A stretch of DNA of 64,000 nt, from positions 62,001 to 126,000 of the forward strand of contig NZ_AUCW01000015.1 in assembly GCF_000429965.1 (NCBI RefSeq), read 5' to 3'. The notes beneath the pieces were generated by a model, which was not told the origin of the DNA, did no database searches, and worked only from the letters and a program-made list of their open reading frames with translations. Origin of the DNA: Desulfogranum mediterraneum DSM 13871 (GTDB taxonomy: Bacteria > Desulfobacterota > Desulfobulbia > Desulfobulbales > Desulfobulbaceae). The translations under genes were made by a program, and so were the position numbers. Below are positions 32,820-43,355 of the stretch, piece after piece. Numbering within the stretch: position 1 is the stretch's first letter; each line of letters begins with the position of its first letter.

Positions 32820-35201
32820 TTACCGAGTTGCCTCAAGACGCCCTTCCTGCTCCATGATCAGCAGAAAGAGAAGCAGCAGTTGATGCAGTTCCTTTTTGGT
32901 GGCGCTGCCATTCATGACCTTCCGGCCGGCTGCACCAATATACCGATCCGCCCTGAGCGGGCCGATAAGCCGCTCTTTCAGCCGGGAGATCTCTGCAGCA
33001 GGTTCGCCCTCCAGGACGGCAGCATCGCTGATCAGGGTCTGCAAGCCCTCCTCCATATGCAGGCTGCAGAGCTCTGTACGGTAATAGTGCTCCGCGGCAA
33101 GGTTGAACTCGCTGGCCTCGGTCTCCAAGGGACTGCTCAACTGCTGGTGGCTGTTGACCACCCCTGAGGTGAGGATCTCGTTGGCCGTCGACCGACGCTG
33201 GTGGATCATTCCCTCCAGGGTTGCCAGGTCATCCAGGTAGCCTGCTGCTGCCGGGGCCTTGAGGGCCGCACGCCGGAGAAAGAGGATACAGGCCTTGAGG
33301 TAGGCCGGAACCTCTACCCTGAGATAGCCTTTGTAGCGTCTGCTGCGCCGCTGCCCATCCGCCAGGGCCAGAATCCGGCCGAGGAGGAGATTGGAGCTCT
33401 GTTCCCTGACATAAAAGGTGGGGATGCCGATGGCGGTATTGAACAGAACCTGCCGCCGTTCACTCTCGATAAAGGGGCTGTCCGGGATATGATCATGCCT
33501 AATCTCCCCTGTCCTCACCCACTCATAGGCCAGGGCCGTGACCAGGGCCTGGATGTTGGCCGCCATGGCCAGGGACTGGCGGTAGTCAGGAAAGAGGGAG
33601 TAGTGGCGGCCTTCAAAACCGCTGAAGCCGTAGGAGGCCTGGTCACGGAGCCGGTAGGGCAGATAGATGGTCATCCTGGGATCAAAGATACCCATGGCAA
33701 AGAGATCTTTTTTCAGGATATCCTGATTGTTGACGCTGCCGTCCAGGGCCGGACTCGCCTCCAGACTGCGCAGGGCCACCAGATAGTTGATCAACCTGCT
33801 GTCCGGGAGATAATCGCCCTTGAGCCCCAGGGTCCTGCTCAGCAGACGATCGATCCATTCAGGGCCCACCGGGGTACAATCGTGGCCACAGAAGCTGAGA
33901 TGCGCCTTCTTCTTCCATCGCCGCCAGATCATACGCAGATGGGTGGCATCCAACTGGTGCGGCAGAAAGCCCAGGACCTTTTCCGGATGAAAGTCGGCAA
34001 AGGCCAGACGATAGGGGGCACCACTGCAGGTGGTTACAAACAGGGGCAGAAAGTGTTCGACAATTTTGACCACCAGATCACCGAAGTACTTTTCATACTG
34101 GATTCCGCTGAAACCCTTGCTGTCGGCATAGCATTGGCTGAGGGTCTTGGAGCCCAGGGTGATATGGGTGCCGTTGTTGGCCAGGGAGGTACTCGAGGTG
34201 TTAGGCAGGACCACCAGGTTGTTGGTCAGGATCCCTGCCTCCTTGAGGCTGGCAATGGTGTTGAGTTGGCTGCGGCAGAGGGTCCGGTGACAGAGCCCCA
34301 TATAGCCCCGCTTCTCCTCCCCCCGGGGCCAGCCAGAGAGACAGGGATTTAAAAACAAGTCACAGTAGAGTTCATCGGAGATCAGGCTGTTGAGCCGTTG
34401 CTGCCGTACCGGCGGATTTGGGGCAGAATAGATGTGAATGGCCTGACCGTGCTCCTTGAGCCGGAACTGCTGTTCCGCATAACGGACCAGCAACTGAATG
34501 AAGAAAAAGCGTCGACTCCCCTCCCGGGCCAGCCCCTCTCCCGGTAGGCTGGTCTCAGTGCCGCTGCTGAGGTTGAACGAGGTGATTTCCGGAGAGATAT
34601 TATCGCTGATAAAATGACGCATCACCTGCCTGGCCCTGGCCTGCAGGGATGAGCAGGGGGCTTCCAGCTGGCCCACGGCCTCTGCCAGGGAAATCTTCAG
34701 GAGATAGCTGATGGGAATACGCAGCCAGCGCACTCCGCCCTGCTCGAGCAGGAAATCGGCCAGATCCCGGCGGCGCCCGGCCTGGGGCTGATTTTTATCC
34801 GCCAGAAAGTCGTGCTCCAGTACCGAGGCCGCATAGGGACCGAGCAGATCACGGGGAATCCTGATCCAGGAGTTCTCCCAGACCTGCTGCTCTTCCTCTT
34901 CAACAAAGCTGCGCAGTTCGCTGACCGACTGGGAGGGCAACTCCCCCTGGGCGGCCCGCAGCATCAGATTTTTGTAAAAGCTGGACTGGATCAGGGAGAG
35001 GGCCAGATCGACCTCCTCTTTGCCCCCCTCCACGGCGACCTGGAGTTCATTCTCCATGCCGGCGGTGACGTCTTGGGGGGCAAAGAAGCACTCCTCATAC
35101 TGTCGGAGTTGCTGGCAACGAAAGGCCTCGGCCCCGTCATGAAGGTCTACGGGGGCCGAGGGCTGGCTAAGGGTCCCTGGGACAGGCAAAGGTCGGCTCA
35201 T
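32820..35201 (-). CDS. Large protein of unknown function in the lipid cluster
   Basis: 793 aa, soluble, no signal peptide or clear membrane helix. I do not recognise a family. Noticeable features: a possible enzyme-like start 'AGMENELQVAVEG' (faintly like carboxylate-amine ligases), an early acidic stretch 'FVEEEEQQVWE', a mid-protein 'DNISPEITSFNLSSGTET', 'VLPNTSSTSLANNGTHITLGSK' with 'CGHDCTPVG' near residue 430, a long basic segment 'DGQRRSRRYKGYL', and a helical C-terminus. The length, coherent composition and operon position (first of five lipid genes, 23 bp before the decarboxylase-like gene) make it a genuine gene. Its function may be a new step in that pathway. Confidence 0.8.
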   Translation of the reverse strand: MSRPLPVPGTLSQPSAPVDLHDGAEAFRCQQLRQYEECFFAPQDVTAGMENELQVAVEGGKEEVDLALSLIQSSFYKNLMLRAAQGELPSQSVSELRSFVEEEEQQVWENSWIRIPRDLLGPYAASVLEHDFLADKNQPQAGRRRDLADFLLEQGGVRWLRIPISYLLKISLAEAVGQLEAPCSSLQARARQVMRHFISDNISPEITSFNLSSGTETSLPGEGLAREGSRRFFFIQLLVRYAEQQFRLKEHGQAIHIYSAPNPPVRQQRLNSLISDELYCDLFLNPCLSGWPRGEEKRGYMGLCHRTLCRSQLNTIASLKEAGILTNNLVVLPNTSSTSLANNGTHITLGSKTLSQCYADSKGFSGIQYEKYFGDLVVKIVEHFLPLFVTTCSGAPYRLAFADFHPEKVLGFLPHQLDATHLRMIWRRWKKKAHLSFCGHDCTPVGPEWIDRLLSRTLGLKGDYLPDSRLINYLVALRSLEASPALDGSVNNQDILKKDLFAMGIFDPRMTIYLPYRLRDQASYGFSGFEGRHYSLFPDYRQSLAMAANIQALVTALAYEWVRTGEIRHDHIPDSPFIESERRQVLFNTAIGIPTFYVREQSSNLLLGRILALADGQRRSRRYKGYLRVEVPAYLKACILFLRRAALKAPAAAGYLDDLATLEGMIHQRRSTANEILTSGVVNSHQQLSSPLETEASEFNLAAEHYYRTELCSLHMEEGLQTLISDAAVLEGEPAAEISRLKERLIGPLRADRYIGAAGRKVMNGSATKKELHQLLLLFLLIMEQEGRLEATR

Positions 35202-35857
35202 GGGGCTGCTCTGGCTCTTCTAGGTTTAAGGCTGGGGTTGAAGGCTGGGGTTGAGTTCAACTGACAGTCAGGACCTTAGCCGGTCCGTGTTAGTCCGGGA
35301 TTAAACCTGGATTAGCCCCCTGTTAGCCCAATGCTAAGACCTGGTCAGGATCTCCTCGGCGAGCATGGCCCGCCAAGGGTGATGGTTGAGCCGGGAGGAA
35401 AGGTGGGAAGCTTACAGGGAAGAAAACCAACATGAGCAAGGGGGCCTGGCCACTCCTCCGGCAGGACTCAGAGGGCGGCCCGATACCACTGGAGATAGTG
35501 ATCGACACTGGCAGCATGGTCAGGTAGCGAGAAGGCGGTCCATTGCGACGGCCGCCTGGCGGACAAATCAGAGAGGGATGGAGGGAGCTGGCCAGCTCAG
35601 GCTGCAGGGCGCGATATAGGCGGCCACGCTGCTGCTGATCAGGGGGGGAAAGCCGGCAAAGACCATGGACTGTAAGCGCCGGTGGGAGCTCCCCGCCCCC
35701 ACCACCCGGGGGGGCAGCGAGCTCAGTTCACAGCCAACAGTGGTTGCAGCGTAGCCCGGCGCCGTTACCCTACGATCATGGCCTGGTTATGATGTGATTA
35801 TCTTCTCCGCGAACATTCCCGGCAGAGGATCCCCCTGGCAGGGGATCCCAGCAAGAG
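35202..35857. other. 656-bp gap without a gene
   Basis: Upstream of the lipid cluster and downstream of the chemoreceptor gene, both on the minus strand, so it should hold the lipid-cluster promoter. It includes a 13-bp tandem duplication (AAGGCTGGGGTTG, 35228-35253) and, at 35828-35849, a perfect GGATCCCC / GGGGATCC hairpin just after the chemoreceptor stop, which lacks a T-run. Short frames on both strands do not look coding. Confidence 0.5.
35228..35253. repeat. 13-bp tandem duplication
   Basis: AAGGCTGGGGTTG occurs twice head to tail, about 30-50 bp upstream of the 793-aa gene's start, within its probable leader or promoter. Confidence 0.85.
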
Positions 35858-37843
35858 CTAGACTTTAAACTGTTTCACCATCACGTTGAGCTGTTCCGCC
35901 AGGGTGGAGAGTTCTTCGGCACTTCCCTGGACCTGGCTGCTGCCGCTGTCCACCTCGGTGGAGGCCTGGCTGATCATCCCGATCTCGCTGGCGATATTAC
36001 TGACCACCGTGGTGCTGCGGGCCACGCTCTCATTGACCTCGGCAATCCCCTGGGAGGCCTGGGCAACATTTTGGGCGATCTCACTGGTGGCCGTGGCCTG
36101 CTCCTCCACGGCAGAGGCAATGGTATTGGTCACCTTATCAATGTCTGCAATGATTCCCGTGATGGCATCCATGTTGACCACCGTTGACTCGGTGGTCGAC
36201 TGCATCTCTCCAATCTGATTCTTGATATCCACCGTGGCCGCTGCGGTTTGCTTGGCCAGCTCCTTGATCTCATAGGCAACCACGGCAAAGCCCTTGCCTG
36301 CCTCTCCTGCCCGGGCCGCCTCTATGGTGGCATTGAGGGCCAGCAGGTTGGTCTGTTCTGAGATCTCGGTGATGGTTTCGGTGACCTTGCCGATCCGGCC
36401 GGCACTCTCCCCCAGCTGGTTCATCTTCTCTGCAGCAGCCTGGGAGGTACGCACCGCCTCCTGGGAAATGGAGCGGGCCTTTTCCGCACTCCTGGCAATC
36501 TCATCCACCGTGGAGGTCATCTCTTCGGTGGCAGAGGCCACCATGCTGGTATTGGCGGCAGACTGCTCCATGGCAGCGGAAACCGAGTTAATATTTGCGT
36601 TCATCTCCTCGGCGGCCCCGACCACCGTCTCTGTCTTCTCCGAGGTCTCACCTGAGGCGGTTGCCAGCTGATTGGAGACACTGGCCAGTTCGGTGGAGGC
36701 GGCCGAGAGGGTACCGATCCCCTGACCGATATCACCCACCATGCCCCCAAGCTGCCTGACCATATCATTCAGGGCCTGGGACATGACCCCGATCTCGTCC
36801 CGGCTCTTTACCTTCATACTCGAGGTGAAATCCCCCTGGGCTAGATTTCCTACAAAATCAACAGCTTGCCTTATGGGAACAGTGATGGAATGGGTCAGAA
36901 AAAGCGAAAAAAAGATCCCCACGACAAGGGCGGCAGAGGCTATGGAGAGCATAATCCGAATCGCCTTACCGCTCTCTGACTGCAGCAGGGGACCCAAGAG
37001 ATCCTGTTCCGACTTCACCGAAAGCTTGACCTCTTCCACGTCGCTGGCCATCTCCGGTCCGATGGTGTAGAGCCCCCCGGTGGTGATCCTGTTGCGCTCT
37101 TGAATGATCCGGGTAAGTTTCTGGAAGCTCGCCAGGTATTCTTTGCTCTCCCCGCTGAGCCCGCTCATCACGCTCACCAGGTTGCTGCCGGCCCCTGCCT
37201 GTTGAAGAAGCGCACCCTGTTCCAGCAGATGGGCAAACTCCTGCTCAACCCGTAAGGCGTCTTCCCTGCTGTTGGCCAGGAGATATCGACTGGCATAAAA
37301 ACGGGCCATGGCCAGATGATGTACGGCAGCGCTGCCCCCATGGATCAGACGAACATTCTCTGTATCCAGTGCAGCTTGCAGCAACCGGGACGCCCGCTGT
37401 TCCATCTTGGCACCCAAGGGTGCCAGGGACTCTTCCACAATCCTGTCCCGCTCGGAGATAAGCTCAACCACCTGCGCCACCTGCTCCTCATAGGTAGCGA
37501 CATCTCCTGCAGTCTTCCTGATCAACGCAGCCCGTTGGGGGGCGACGATCTCTTCCTTGGCCTCTGCCAGGAAACTGTGCATCAGTTTCAGATGCTCGTG
37601 GTAGTGGCCGATATCCTCGGGACTGCCGCTGCGAAGAAAACCCTCTACATCCATCCGAGCCTTCAACATGTTGGCCTGAAGCCGCCCTGCCAGGTTGGCA
37701 TCGCGGGCCAGCTCACGGTAACTGACAAAGCCATCGGTCACCGCCCGTAGCCCCTTCCAGGAGGCCAGAGAAATAATCAGCAGTAAGAGCAAGACCACCG
37801 AGAAACCACCCCCTATCTTCATTGCCAGAGATATCTTCTTCAT
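35858..37843 (-). CDS. Methyl-accepting chemotaxis protein, copy A
   Basis: 661 aa. Membrane helix 1 (about 9-29), a helical periplasmic domain of about 270 residues (size and helicity suggest an HBM-type sensor), membrane helix 2 (about 305-325, '[22 protein letters not shown]'), HAMP (about 325-380) and a signalling domain with the conserved hairpin '[38 protein letters not shown]'. It ends 'MVKQFKV' with no CheR/CheB pentapeptide. The start (37843) has GGAGGAG upstream. It is a same-length paralogue of the receptor at 43495-45480, with near-identical signalling halves and more divergent sensor halves. It follows a PAS histidine kinase gene on the same strand by 144 bp. Confidence 0.93.
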   Translation of the reverse strand: MKKISLAMKIGGGFSVVLLLLLIISLASWKGLRAVTDGFVSYRELARDANLAGRLQANMLKARMDVEGFLRSGSPEDIGHYHEHLKLMHSFLAEAKEEIVAPQRAALIRKTAGDVATYEEQVAQVVELISERDRIVEESLAPLGAKMEQRASRLLQAALDTENVRLIHGGSAAVHHLAMARFYASRYLLANSREDALRVEQEFAHLLEQGALLQQAGAGSNLVSVMSGLSGESKEYLASFQKLTRIIQERNRITTGGLYTIGPEMASDVEEVKLSVKSEQDLLGPLLQSESGKAIRIMLSIASAALVVGIFFSLFLTHSITVPIRQAVDFVGNLAQGDFTSSMKVKSRDEIGVMSQALNDMVRQLGGMVGDIGQGIGTLSAASTELASVSNQLATASGETSEKTETVVGAAEEMNANINSVSAAMEQSAANTSMVASATEEMTSTVDEIARSAEKARSISQEAVRTSQAAAEKMNQLGESAGRIGKVTETITEISEQTNLLALNATIEAARAGEAGKGFAVVAYEIKELAKQTAAATVDIKNQIGEMQSTTESTVVNMDAITGIIADIDKVTNTIASAVEEQATATSEIAQNVAQASQGIAEVNESVARSTTVVSNIASEIGMISQASTEVDSGSSQVQGSAEELSTLAEQLNVMVKQFKV

Positions 37844-37987
37844 TTCTCCTCCGTTTACGACTCCTTGTTTCTCAAATATGGAATCCCCTTTCACAGGGAT
37901 CTGGTTATCTACTGTTACCAGCTGATGGTCAGAGGATATTGCCAGGGATCTGTTTCCTAAGATTCGATGGATCCCATGGCCAGCAGT

Positions 37988-40216
37988 TCACGGGGCCCCA
38001 GCTTCCCCCTCCTGGAGAGCGTTCTCATCCACAGGGAGATAGATCTTCATGGCAGTCCCCTCTCCCGGTTCACTACTGACCACGATGGTGCCGTTATGTT
38101 TACTGACAATGCCGAGGGTAACGGATAATCCCAGGCCGGTCCCCTGGACCGGCCCCTTGGTGGTGAAAAAGGGATCAAATATTCTTTTCCGGAGTTCTGG
38201 AGAAATCCCCGGACCCGAGTCACCTACCGCCAACTCCAGATACCTGCCCGACTCGATGGCTTTTCCGTCCACTCCATAGATCTCCTGGTCCACCGTTATC
38301 TCCCGAAGCCCGATGGAGATCTGACCGTAATCGTTGCCTATGGCCTGGTGAGCATTGGTACAGATACTCAAGAGCACCTGGTGGATCTGGTTGGCATCGG
38401 CCAGGACGGCACCGCAATCGGAGCCAAGCTCTACCTCCAGTTCAATGGTAGCAGGCAGGGTGGAGCGAAGGAGCTTGACCGCCTCCGTAACAATGGGTTG
38501 CAGCAGAATCGGCCGCAGGGCCTCCTGTCCCTGTCTGCTGAAGGTGAGGATCTGCCTGATCAGGTCGGCGGCTCGATTGCCGGCCTGGAGGATCTGCCTG
38601 ACTTCATCGCAGAGAGGACTCTCTGCAGGGAGTTTTACCCGCATAATCTGGGCAAAGCCTAAAATCGCCGTCAGAATATTGTTAAAATCATGGGCAATGC
38701 CCCCGGCCAGGGTGCCGATGGCCTCCATCTTCAGAGCCTGATGCAGTTGTCGCTCCAGGTTGGTCCGATCCTGTTCGATCCGTTTTTTTTCACTGATATC
38801 CAGGCCCAGGGCCAAGAATTTTGCTGAGCCGTTGACCTCGATAAGCTCCCCAAAGTAGAGGCAGGTCACCCTGGTGCCGTCTGCCTTGTAGATCTCCAGC
38901 TCCAGGTCTTCAAAACAACCCTCACGTTCCAGGACCATCCTCATCCGCTGCCGGTCTGCTGCGCTGACATAGCCCAGTTCAACGGAGCTGCGACCGATCA
39001 GTTCTTCTTTGGAGTAGCCGCTAAAACGAAGCAGCGTATCATTGACCTCCAGGAACCGCCCGCTCTCTATCTCACTGATACTGACAAAGACGGGCAGACG
39101 GCTGAAGGCCTCCCTCAGGAAGGCCTCCCTCTTGCTGCGTTCGGTCGTGTCCCGGGAGATGCCGATGACACTCATCACCTCACCTGTACAGGAGAGCTCC
39201 GGGGCAAGGAGGAGCTCAAAGCAACGGGCTCCTGCGGGAGTTTCGGTCTCATAGGAAACCCTGCGCCGAGCCCCACAGATAAAGACTTCTGCAATGCCCA
39301 TATCGATGCGTTGACTTATCGTTCTGCAAAGTCCTAGTTCCTCTTGGGTCCTGCCCACAACCTTTTCCAGAGGAAGGCCGAGACGATCGCAGGCCACAGG
39401 ATTGGCGTAGATACGGCGACACTGCTCATCAAATCGGGTGATGGCATCGCTGCTGTGGGTGACGATGGCCTCGAACTCCCGCTCTTTTTCCCGTAACAGG
39501 GCCAGGGACTTTTTCAGGGTGCAGCGCATGGTGTTGAGCGCAGCGACCACATGGTCAAGCTCATCGGCCCGCTTCCCGAGACCACGTTCCAGGACCAGCG
39601 CGGTCTCCAGGTTGCTCAGATCAAGGGAGCTGGAATAGCTCGCCACCCTGGCCAGATGCCTGCCCACCAACAGCTGGAACAGGCCAAAGAGGAGGAGAGC
39701 AGCCACCATGGACAAGATAAGGACAATACTGATCATTTTCAGACCAGACTGTGCCAGGATGCCTGAAAAGTCGGCAGCCTCCACCCCAAGGGTCAAGGCG
39801 CCCAGGGGAACCTGGAGATCCTGGAGATCCCCATCGGGGTACCAGAGCGGAATGCTTCGCCTCTGAATGGACCGTCCGTCCCCCCTCCCCAGCTCCATTT
39901 CGCCCCTTCCCTCCCGGCGGAGCCCCACCTCTTCGACCCCAGGTAGCCGGCCGACTCGGCCGATGATGGCTGCCATAGCCTCCTGCTCATGCTGCAGGAG
40001 TGGCTGGGTGTGGGGATACTCAACCCTCAGGCGTAGCCCCTCCAGGAGGAGTTCCCGGTGCTGGCGGCTGTGGAGGACCTCCAGATAGAGATAGAACGAG
40101 GCCAGGACGGAACCGACAAGAAAGAAAACGAAAAACATTGCTGCTCCGAATCTGCGCCCGATAGAGCAATGCGGCCGGCCGGCCGAGCCATGGGATTTCA
40201 TCATTATTTGCACCAT
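37988..40216 (-). CDS. Membrane PAS histidine kinase, copy A (no receiver domain)
   Basis: About 742 aa. Order: membrane helix 1 (about 27-47), periplasmic domain of about 120 aa, membrane helix 2 ('MISIVLILSMVAALLLFGLFQLLVG'), HAMP-like linker, PAS1 ('IVTHSSDAITRFDEQCRRIYANPVA'), PAS2 ('LPVFVSISEIESGRFLEVNDTLLRFSGYSKEEL'), HisKA with 'GGIAHDFNNILTAILGFAQI', HATPase ('DSGPGISPELRKRIFDPFFTTKGPVQGTGLGLS' region). It is closely similar to the kinase at 47663-50266 but stops right after the ATPase domain ('YLPVDENALQEGEAGAP'), where the other copy continues into a receiver. The ATG at 40216 is chosen because AAGGGAG lies upstream; a GTG at 40237 is also possible. Confidence 0.9.
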   Translation of the reverse strand: MVQIMMKSHGSAGRPHCSIGRRFGAAMFFVFFLVGSVLASFYLYLEVLHSRQHRELLLEGLRLRVEYPHTQPLLQHEQEAMAAIIGRVGRLPGVEEVGLRREGRGEMELGRGDGRSIQRRSIPLWYPDGDLQDLQVPLGALTLGVEAADFSGILAQSGLKMISIVLILSMVAALLLFGLFQLLVGRHLARVASYSSSLDLSNLETALVLERGLGKRADELDHVVAALNTMRCTLKKSLALLREKEREFEAIVTHSSDAITRFDEQCRRIYANPVACDRLGLPLEKVVGRTQEELGLCRTISQRIDMGIAEVFICGARRRVSYETETPAGARCFELLLAPELSCTGEVMSVIGISRDTTERSKREAFLREAFSRLPVFVSISEIESGRFLEVNDTLLRFSGYSKEELIGRSSVELGYVSAADRQRMRMVLEREGCFEDLELEIYKADGTRVTCLYFGELIEVNGSAKFLALGLDISEKKRIEQDRTNLERQLHQALKMEAIGTLAGGIAHDFNNILTAILGFAQIMRVKLPAESPLCDEVRQILQAGNRAADLIRQILTFSRQGQEALRPILLQPIVTEAVKLLRSTLPATIELEVELGSDCGAVLADANQIHQVLLSICTNAHQAIGNDYGQISIGLREITVDQEIYGVDGKAIESGRYLELAVGDSGPGISPELRKRIFDPFFTTKGPVQGTGLGLSVTLGIVSKHNGTIVVSSEPGEGTAMKIYLPVDENALQEGEAGAP

Positions 40217-40867
40217 CAGAATACGTGCTCCCTTCACTCAAATCTCACCTGAGAGGACCACCCCTGGACAACCGATAACCGGGACCTGCAACCAACAGGG
40301 CAAGCGCCTGCCCTGAGTTACTCTGGGGCCAAGCTGACCAGAAAATATGAACAAAAATGAAACATAACTATTTAAGAGGATATCCCAACCTCCCCCTCGA
40401 TAACAAGAAAATCCAACCAAAAAACAGCCCATTGCCCAATCCAGCCAGCTCCTGATCACCCTGCAGGCCCTGTCGGCCAACGACTTTCCCCATATCCCCA
40501 GGCCAGAGGGAAACGATCTTTCCCCTGCTCGCTCCCCCTGCTTGGGCGACAGCCAGAGATTCCCTGCACTCTCTTTCTCCTCAAATCCGGACTCAGGCGC
40601 ATGAACAACTTGAATAATCAACTTGAATAATAGGATATTTTGTTTAAACTCAGGCCATCCGGAAAAATGTACCTCTGGCTTCCTCTTTTGGGGATAGCTT
40701 TTCGGGCAGCAGGCCGATAGCGGGCAACAGTGCAAACCCTTAGCCTGTCTGGAGGGGAAAACCCGGCCGTGGGAGGGAAAACCGATGCAGAACCGATGCA
40801 GTTGGCTGAGCGGCCGGTGATCTGGAAGCGGGAATCCAGCCGGGGCAGGATAAAGGAGGAGCACACC
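40217..40867. other. Divergent 651-bp intergenic region
   Basis: It separates the kinase (left) from the CoA-transferase pair (right). AT-rich patches at 40345-40440 and 40605-40650 are likely promoters. A perfect 13-bp tandem repeat lies at 40606-40631. A 208-codon frame on the minus strand crosses it but has no protein-like pattern. Confidence 0.5.
40606..40631. repeat. 13-bp tandem repeat CAACTTGAATAAT
   Basis: Two perfect head-to-tail copies in an AT-rich stretch 240 bp upstream of the CoA-transferase start. The spacing (13 bp) is not one helical turn, but the copies could be regulator half-sites or contain overlapping -35-like TTGAAT boxes. Confidence 0.8.
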
Positions 40868-42109
40868 ATGGGGACCACGAAAGAGCAGGCCGGCATAGCC
40901 GGATTACGCGTACTGGACTTTACCGGAGAACTGGGCCCCTACGCGGCAAAGATGTATCTGGGCTTTGGGGCCGAGGTCATTCATCTGGAGCCCATGGGCG
41001 GCGATCCCCTGCGCAGGATCGGCCCCTTTTATCGGGGCAAGGCCGGAACAGAGCGGAGCCTGCCCTTCCTCTACTACAACGCCGGCAAACGGGGGCTCGC
41101 CCTGGACCTGCACCAGCAGCAGGGACGTGCCATCTTCCGCCAGTTGGTGGCCCGATCCGAGCTGCTGCTGGAGAGCTGTGCCCCGGGCTACCTTGGCGAG
41201 CTCGCCCTGGACCACCCGCGGCTCGCTGCCATCAATCCCCGCCTGGTGCACACCTCCATCACCCCCTTTGGCCATACCGGCCCCTACCGCAACCTTCCAG
41301 GTTCTGATCTCACCTGCTCGGCCATGGCCGGTTTTCTCTACCTGGCCGGGGTGGAGAACGAGCCGCCGGTGCGCCCCTGTGACAACCAATCCTACCGTAT
41401 GGCCGAGGCCTATGCTGCTGTGGGCAGTTCCATTGCCCTGTTCCATGCCCAACGCACCGGCGAGGGCCAGTTTGTGGACGTGGCCTGCATCGAGGCCGTG
41501 GGCATGGCCCTGGAAAACAGTGCCCAGTACTGGGACCTGGAGGGTAGCCTCCGCCGCGGCGGAGGCCGGGAAGCCGGCAACGGCACCATCCACCCCACCA
41601 GGGACGGCTATGTCGTGCTGGTGGCCATCATCGGCCGCAACCGCAACATGTGGAAACGTTTTCTCCAGTGGCTGGAGGCGGAACAGGTTCCGGAGCGGGA
41701 GCTCCTGGCCGGGGACCAATGGCTGGAACCCGCCTACCGCAGCTCCAGCCAATCCTACCAGACCTTTTGCCGCATCTTTGAGCGGTTTTCCAGCAGCCAG
41801 GACAAGCTCAGCCTCTATGAACGGGCCCAGGCCGCCATGGTGGCCCTGAGTCCTGTCAGTACCGGCAAGGACCTCCTGGAAAACCCGCAACTCAAGGCCA
41901 GAAAATTCTGGCAAACCCTGGACCACCCGGAACTGGGCGGTGCGGTGGTCTATCCGGGGCCGCCCTATGAGTTGGGTCGTATTCCCTGGACCTTGGGAGG
42001 CCGGGCTCCGGGATATGGGGAACATAGCAGGGAAATCCTCGAGGAACTTGGCTACAGCGAACAAGAGATCAGCCGGTTGGCAAGGAAGGAGGTTATTCAT
42101 GTCGGTTAA
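40868..42109 (+). CDS. Family III CoA-transferase, catalytic subunit
   Basis: 413 aa from ATG 40868 (AAAGGAGGAG upstream). CaiB/BaiF fold: '[30 protein letters not shown]' at the N-terminus, '[31 protein letters not shown]', and the catalytic Asp147 in '[13 protein letters not shown]', which forms the aspartyl-CoA thioester. It should move CoA between carboxylic acids, for example succinyl-CoA and an aromatic or alkyl acid. It overlaps the next CoA-transferase gene by 11 bp. The pair resembles heteromeric enzymes of the BbsEF type; the substrate is unknown. Confidence 0.88.
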   Translation: MGTTKEQAGIAGLRVLDFTGELGPYAAKMYLGFGAEVIHLEPMGGDPLRRIGPFYRGKAGTERSLPFLYYNAGKRGLALDLHQQQGRAIFRQLVARSELLLESCAPGYLGELALDHPRLAAINPRLVHTSITPFGHTGPYRNLPGSDLTCSAMAGFLYLAGVENEPPVRPCDNQSYRMAEAYAAVGSSIALFHAQRTGEGQFVDVACIEAVGMALENSAQYWDLEGSLRRGGGREAGNGTIHPTRDGYVVLVAIIGRNRNMWKRFLQWLEAEQVPERELLAGDQWLEPAYRSSSQSYQTFCRIFERFSSSQDKLSLYERAQAAMVALSPVSTGKDLLENPQLKARKFWQTLDHPELGGAVVYPGPPYELGRIPWTLGGRAPGYGEHSREILEELGYSEQEISRLARKEVIHVG

Positions 42110-43355
42110 AAACAAGGCCTCGCAGGAGGAGCGAGGAACAAAGGGTGCTCTGAAAGGGATCGTGGTCTGTGATTTTTCCTGGGTCGGTGCCGGCCCCATC
42201 ACCACCAATATCCTGGGCCAATGCGGGGCCACCGTCATCAAGATTGAGAGCAGCAGGCGACCGGACCTGCTTCGCAGGGGCGGCCCCTTCAAGGATGGGA
42301 TCGCCGAAGGGTTGGAGCGCAGCGGCTACTTTGCCAACCGCAACCCGGGCAAGCAGTCCATTGCCCTGAACATGAGCGACCCCAAGGCCAGGGAGGTGGC
42401 GGTACGCCTGATCAAAAAGAGTGATATCGTCATCAACAACTTCCGGGTGGGGCAGATGGAGAAATGGGACCTGGGTTGGGAGGCCGTCAGCCGGATCAAC
42501 CCCAGGATCATCTATGTGACCATGAGCCTCCAGGGGACCAGCGGTCCCCACAGCCGTTACATGGGCTTCGGGGTCAACCTCAACGGCCTCTGCGGCTTGA
42601 CCGCCACTGCCGGCCAACCCGGAGAAACACCCTTTGGCACCGGTACCAACTACACCGACCACGTGATGGTGCCCGGCCACACCATCTTTGCCATCATGGC
42701 TGCCCTGCTCCAGCGGGAGGCCACCGGTAGAGGCCAGGCCGTGGCTGTGAGCCAGCTGGAAGCGGCCCTGGCCATGAAGCCCAGTGATGCCATGGCCTGG
42801 GCCGCCGGCGCAGGCGCCCTGGAAGCCATGGGGGCCGGAGATCCCCAGGCAGCGCCCCACGGAGTCTTCACCACCCTGGGCTACCGCCGCTGGCTGGCCC
42901 TGGCCGTCCGCAGCCAAACACAGTGGCAGCAGCTCAAGAAGATCATGGCCCAGCCGGCCTGGGCGGAAGAGGAACGTTTTTCCACCCTGGCCCTGCGCAA
43001 ACAGCACGAGCAGGAGCTCAATCAACACCTGGAAGAGTGGACCAGCCACCAGTACGGCGATACCCTGGCAGACCAACTGCAGGAGCAGGGTATCCCGGCT
43101 GCGCCGGTCAACGACGCCCGTGACGCCATCGCCGACCCCCAACTTCGGGCCAGGGGCTTCTGGCACTATCTGGACCATCCGGTCATGGGCACCACCCTCT
43201 ACAACCGGGCACCGCTCTGCTTTTCAAAGACTCCGGTACAGATGACCAGGGCCGCCCCCCTCTTGGGTGAGCATACCCAACAGGTCCTGCAAGAGATGCT
43301 GGACTACAGTGAAGAGGAGATCCGCCGGCTGGCTGACCAGGGGGTTCTCTCCTGA
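42099..43355 (+). CDS. Family III CoA-transferase, partner subunit lacking the catalytic Asp
   Basis: 418 aa from ATG 42099 (AAGGAAGGAGG upstream, inside the end of the previous gene). The fold motifs are present ('[31 protein letters not shown]', '[34 protein letters not shown]'). However, aligning '[19 protein letters not shown]' with the active subunit puts Gly158 where the catalytic Asp belongs. The subunit is therefore probably inactive alone and forms a heteromer with the first. Known two-gene CoA-transferases such as BbsEF pair an active with an inactive chain. The tight overlap supports obligate co-expression. Confidence 0.87.
   Translation: MSVKNKASQEERGTKGALKGIVVCDFSWVGAGPITTNILGQCGATVIKIESSRRPDLLRRGGPFKDGIAEGLERSGYFANRNPGKQSIALNMSDPKAREVAVRLIKKSDIVINNFRVGQMEKWDLGWEAVSRINPRIIYVTMSLQGTSGPHSRYMGFGVNLNGLCGLTATAGQPGETPFGTGTNYTDHVMVPGHTIFAIMAALLQREATGRGQAVAVSQLEAALAMKPSDAMAWAAGAGALEAMGAGDPQAAPHGVFTTLGYRRWLALAVRSQTQWQQLKKIMAQPAWAEEERFSTLALRKQHEQELNQHLEEWTSHQYGDTLADQLQEQGIPAAPVNDARDAIADPQLRARGFWHYLDHPVMGTTLYNRAPLCFSKTPVQMTRAAPLLGEHTQQVLQEMLDYSEEEIRRLADQGVLS

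Noticed and set aside
35600-35780. Cobalamin riboswitch or decayed gene in the 35.2-35.8 kb gap
   Set aside because: The B12 box could not be found on either strand, and translation in all frames gives short peptides without a family pattern.
40650-40740. Sigma54 promoter (GG-N10-GC) for the NtrC-type regulator before the CoA-transferases
   Set aside because: The best candidate has only 8 bases between GG and GC and lacks the TTGC context.
40238-40864. 208-codon minus-strand frame between the kinase and the CoA-transferase
   Set aside because: No family pattern, no ribosome site, overlaps the AT-rich promoter zone and the tandem repeat.
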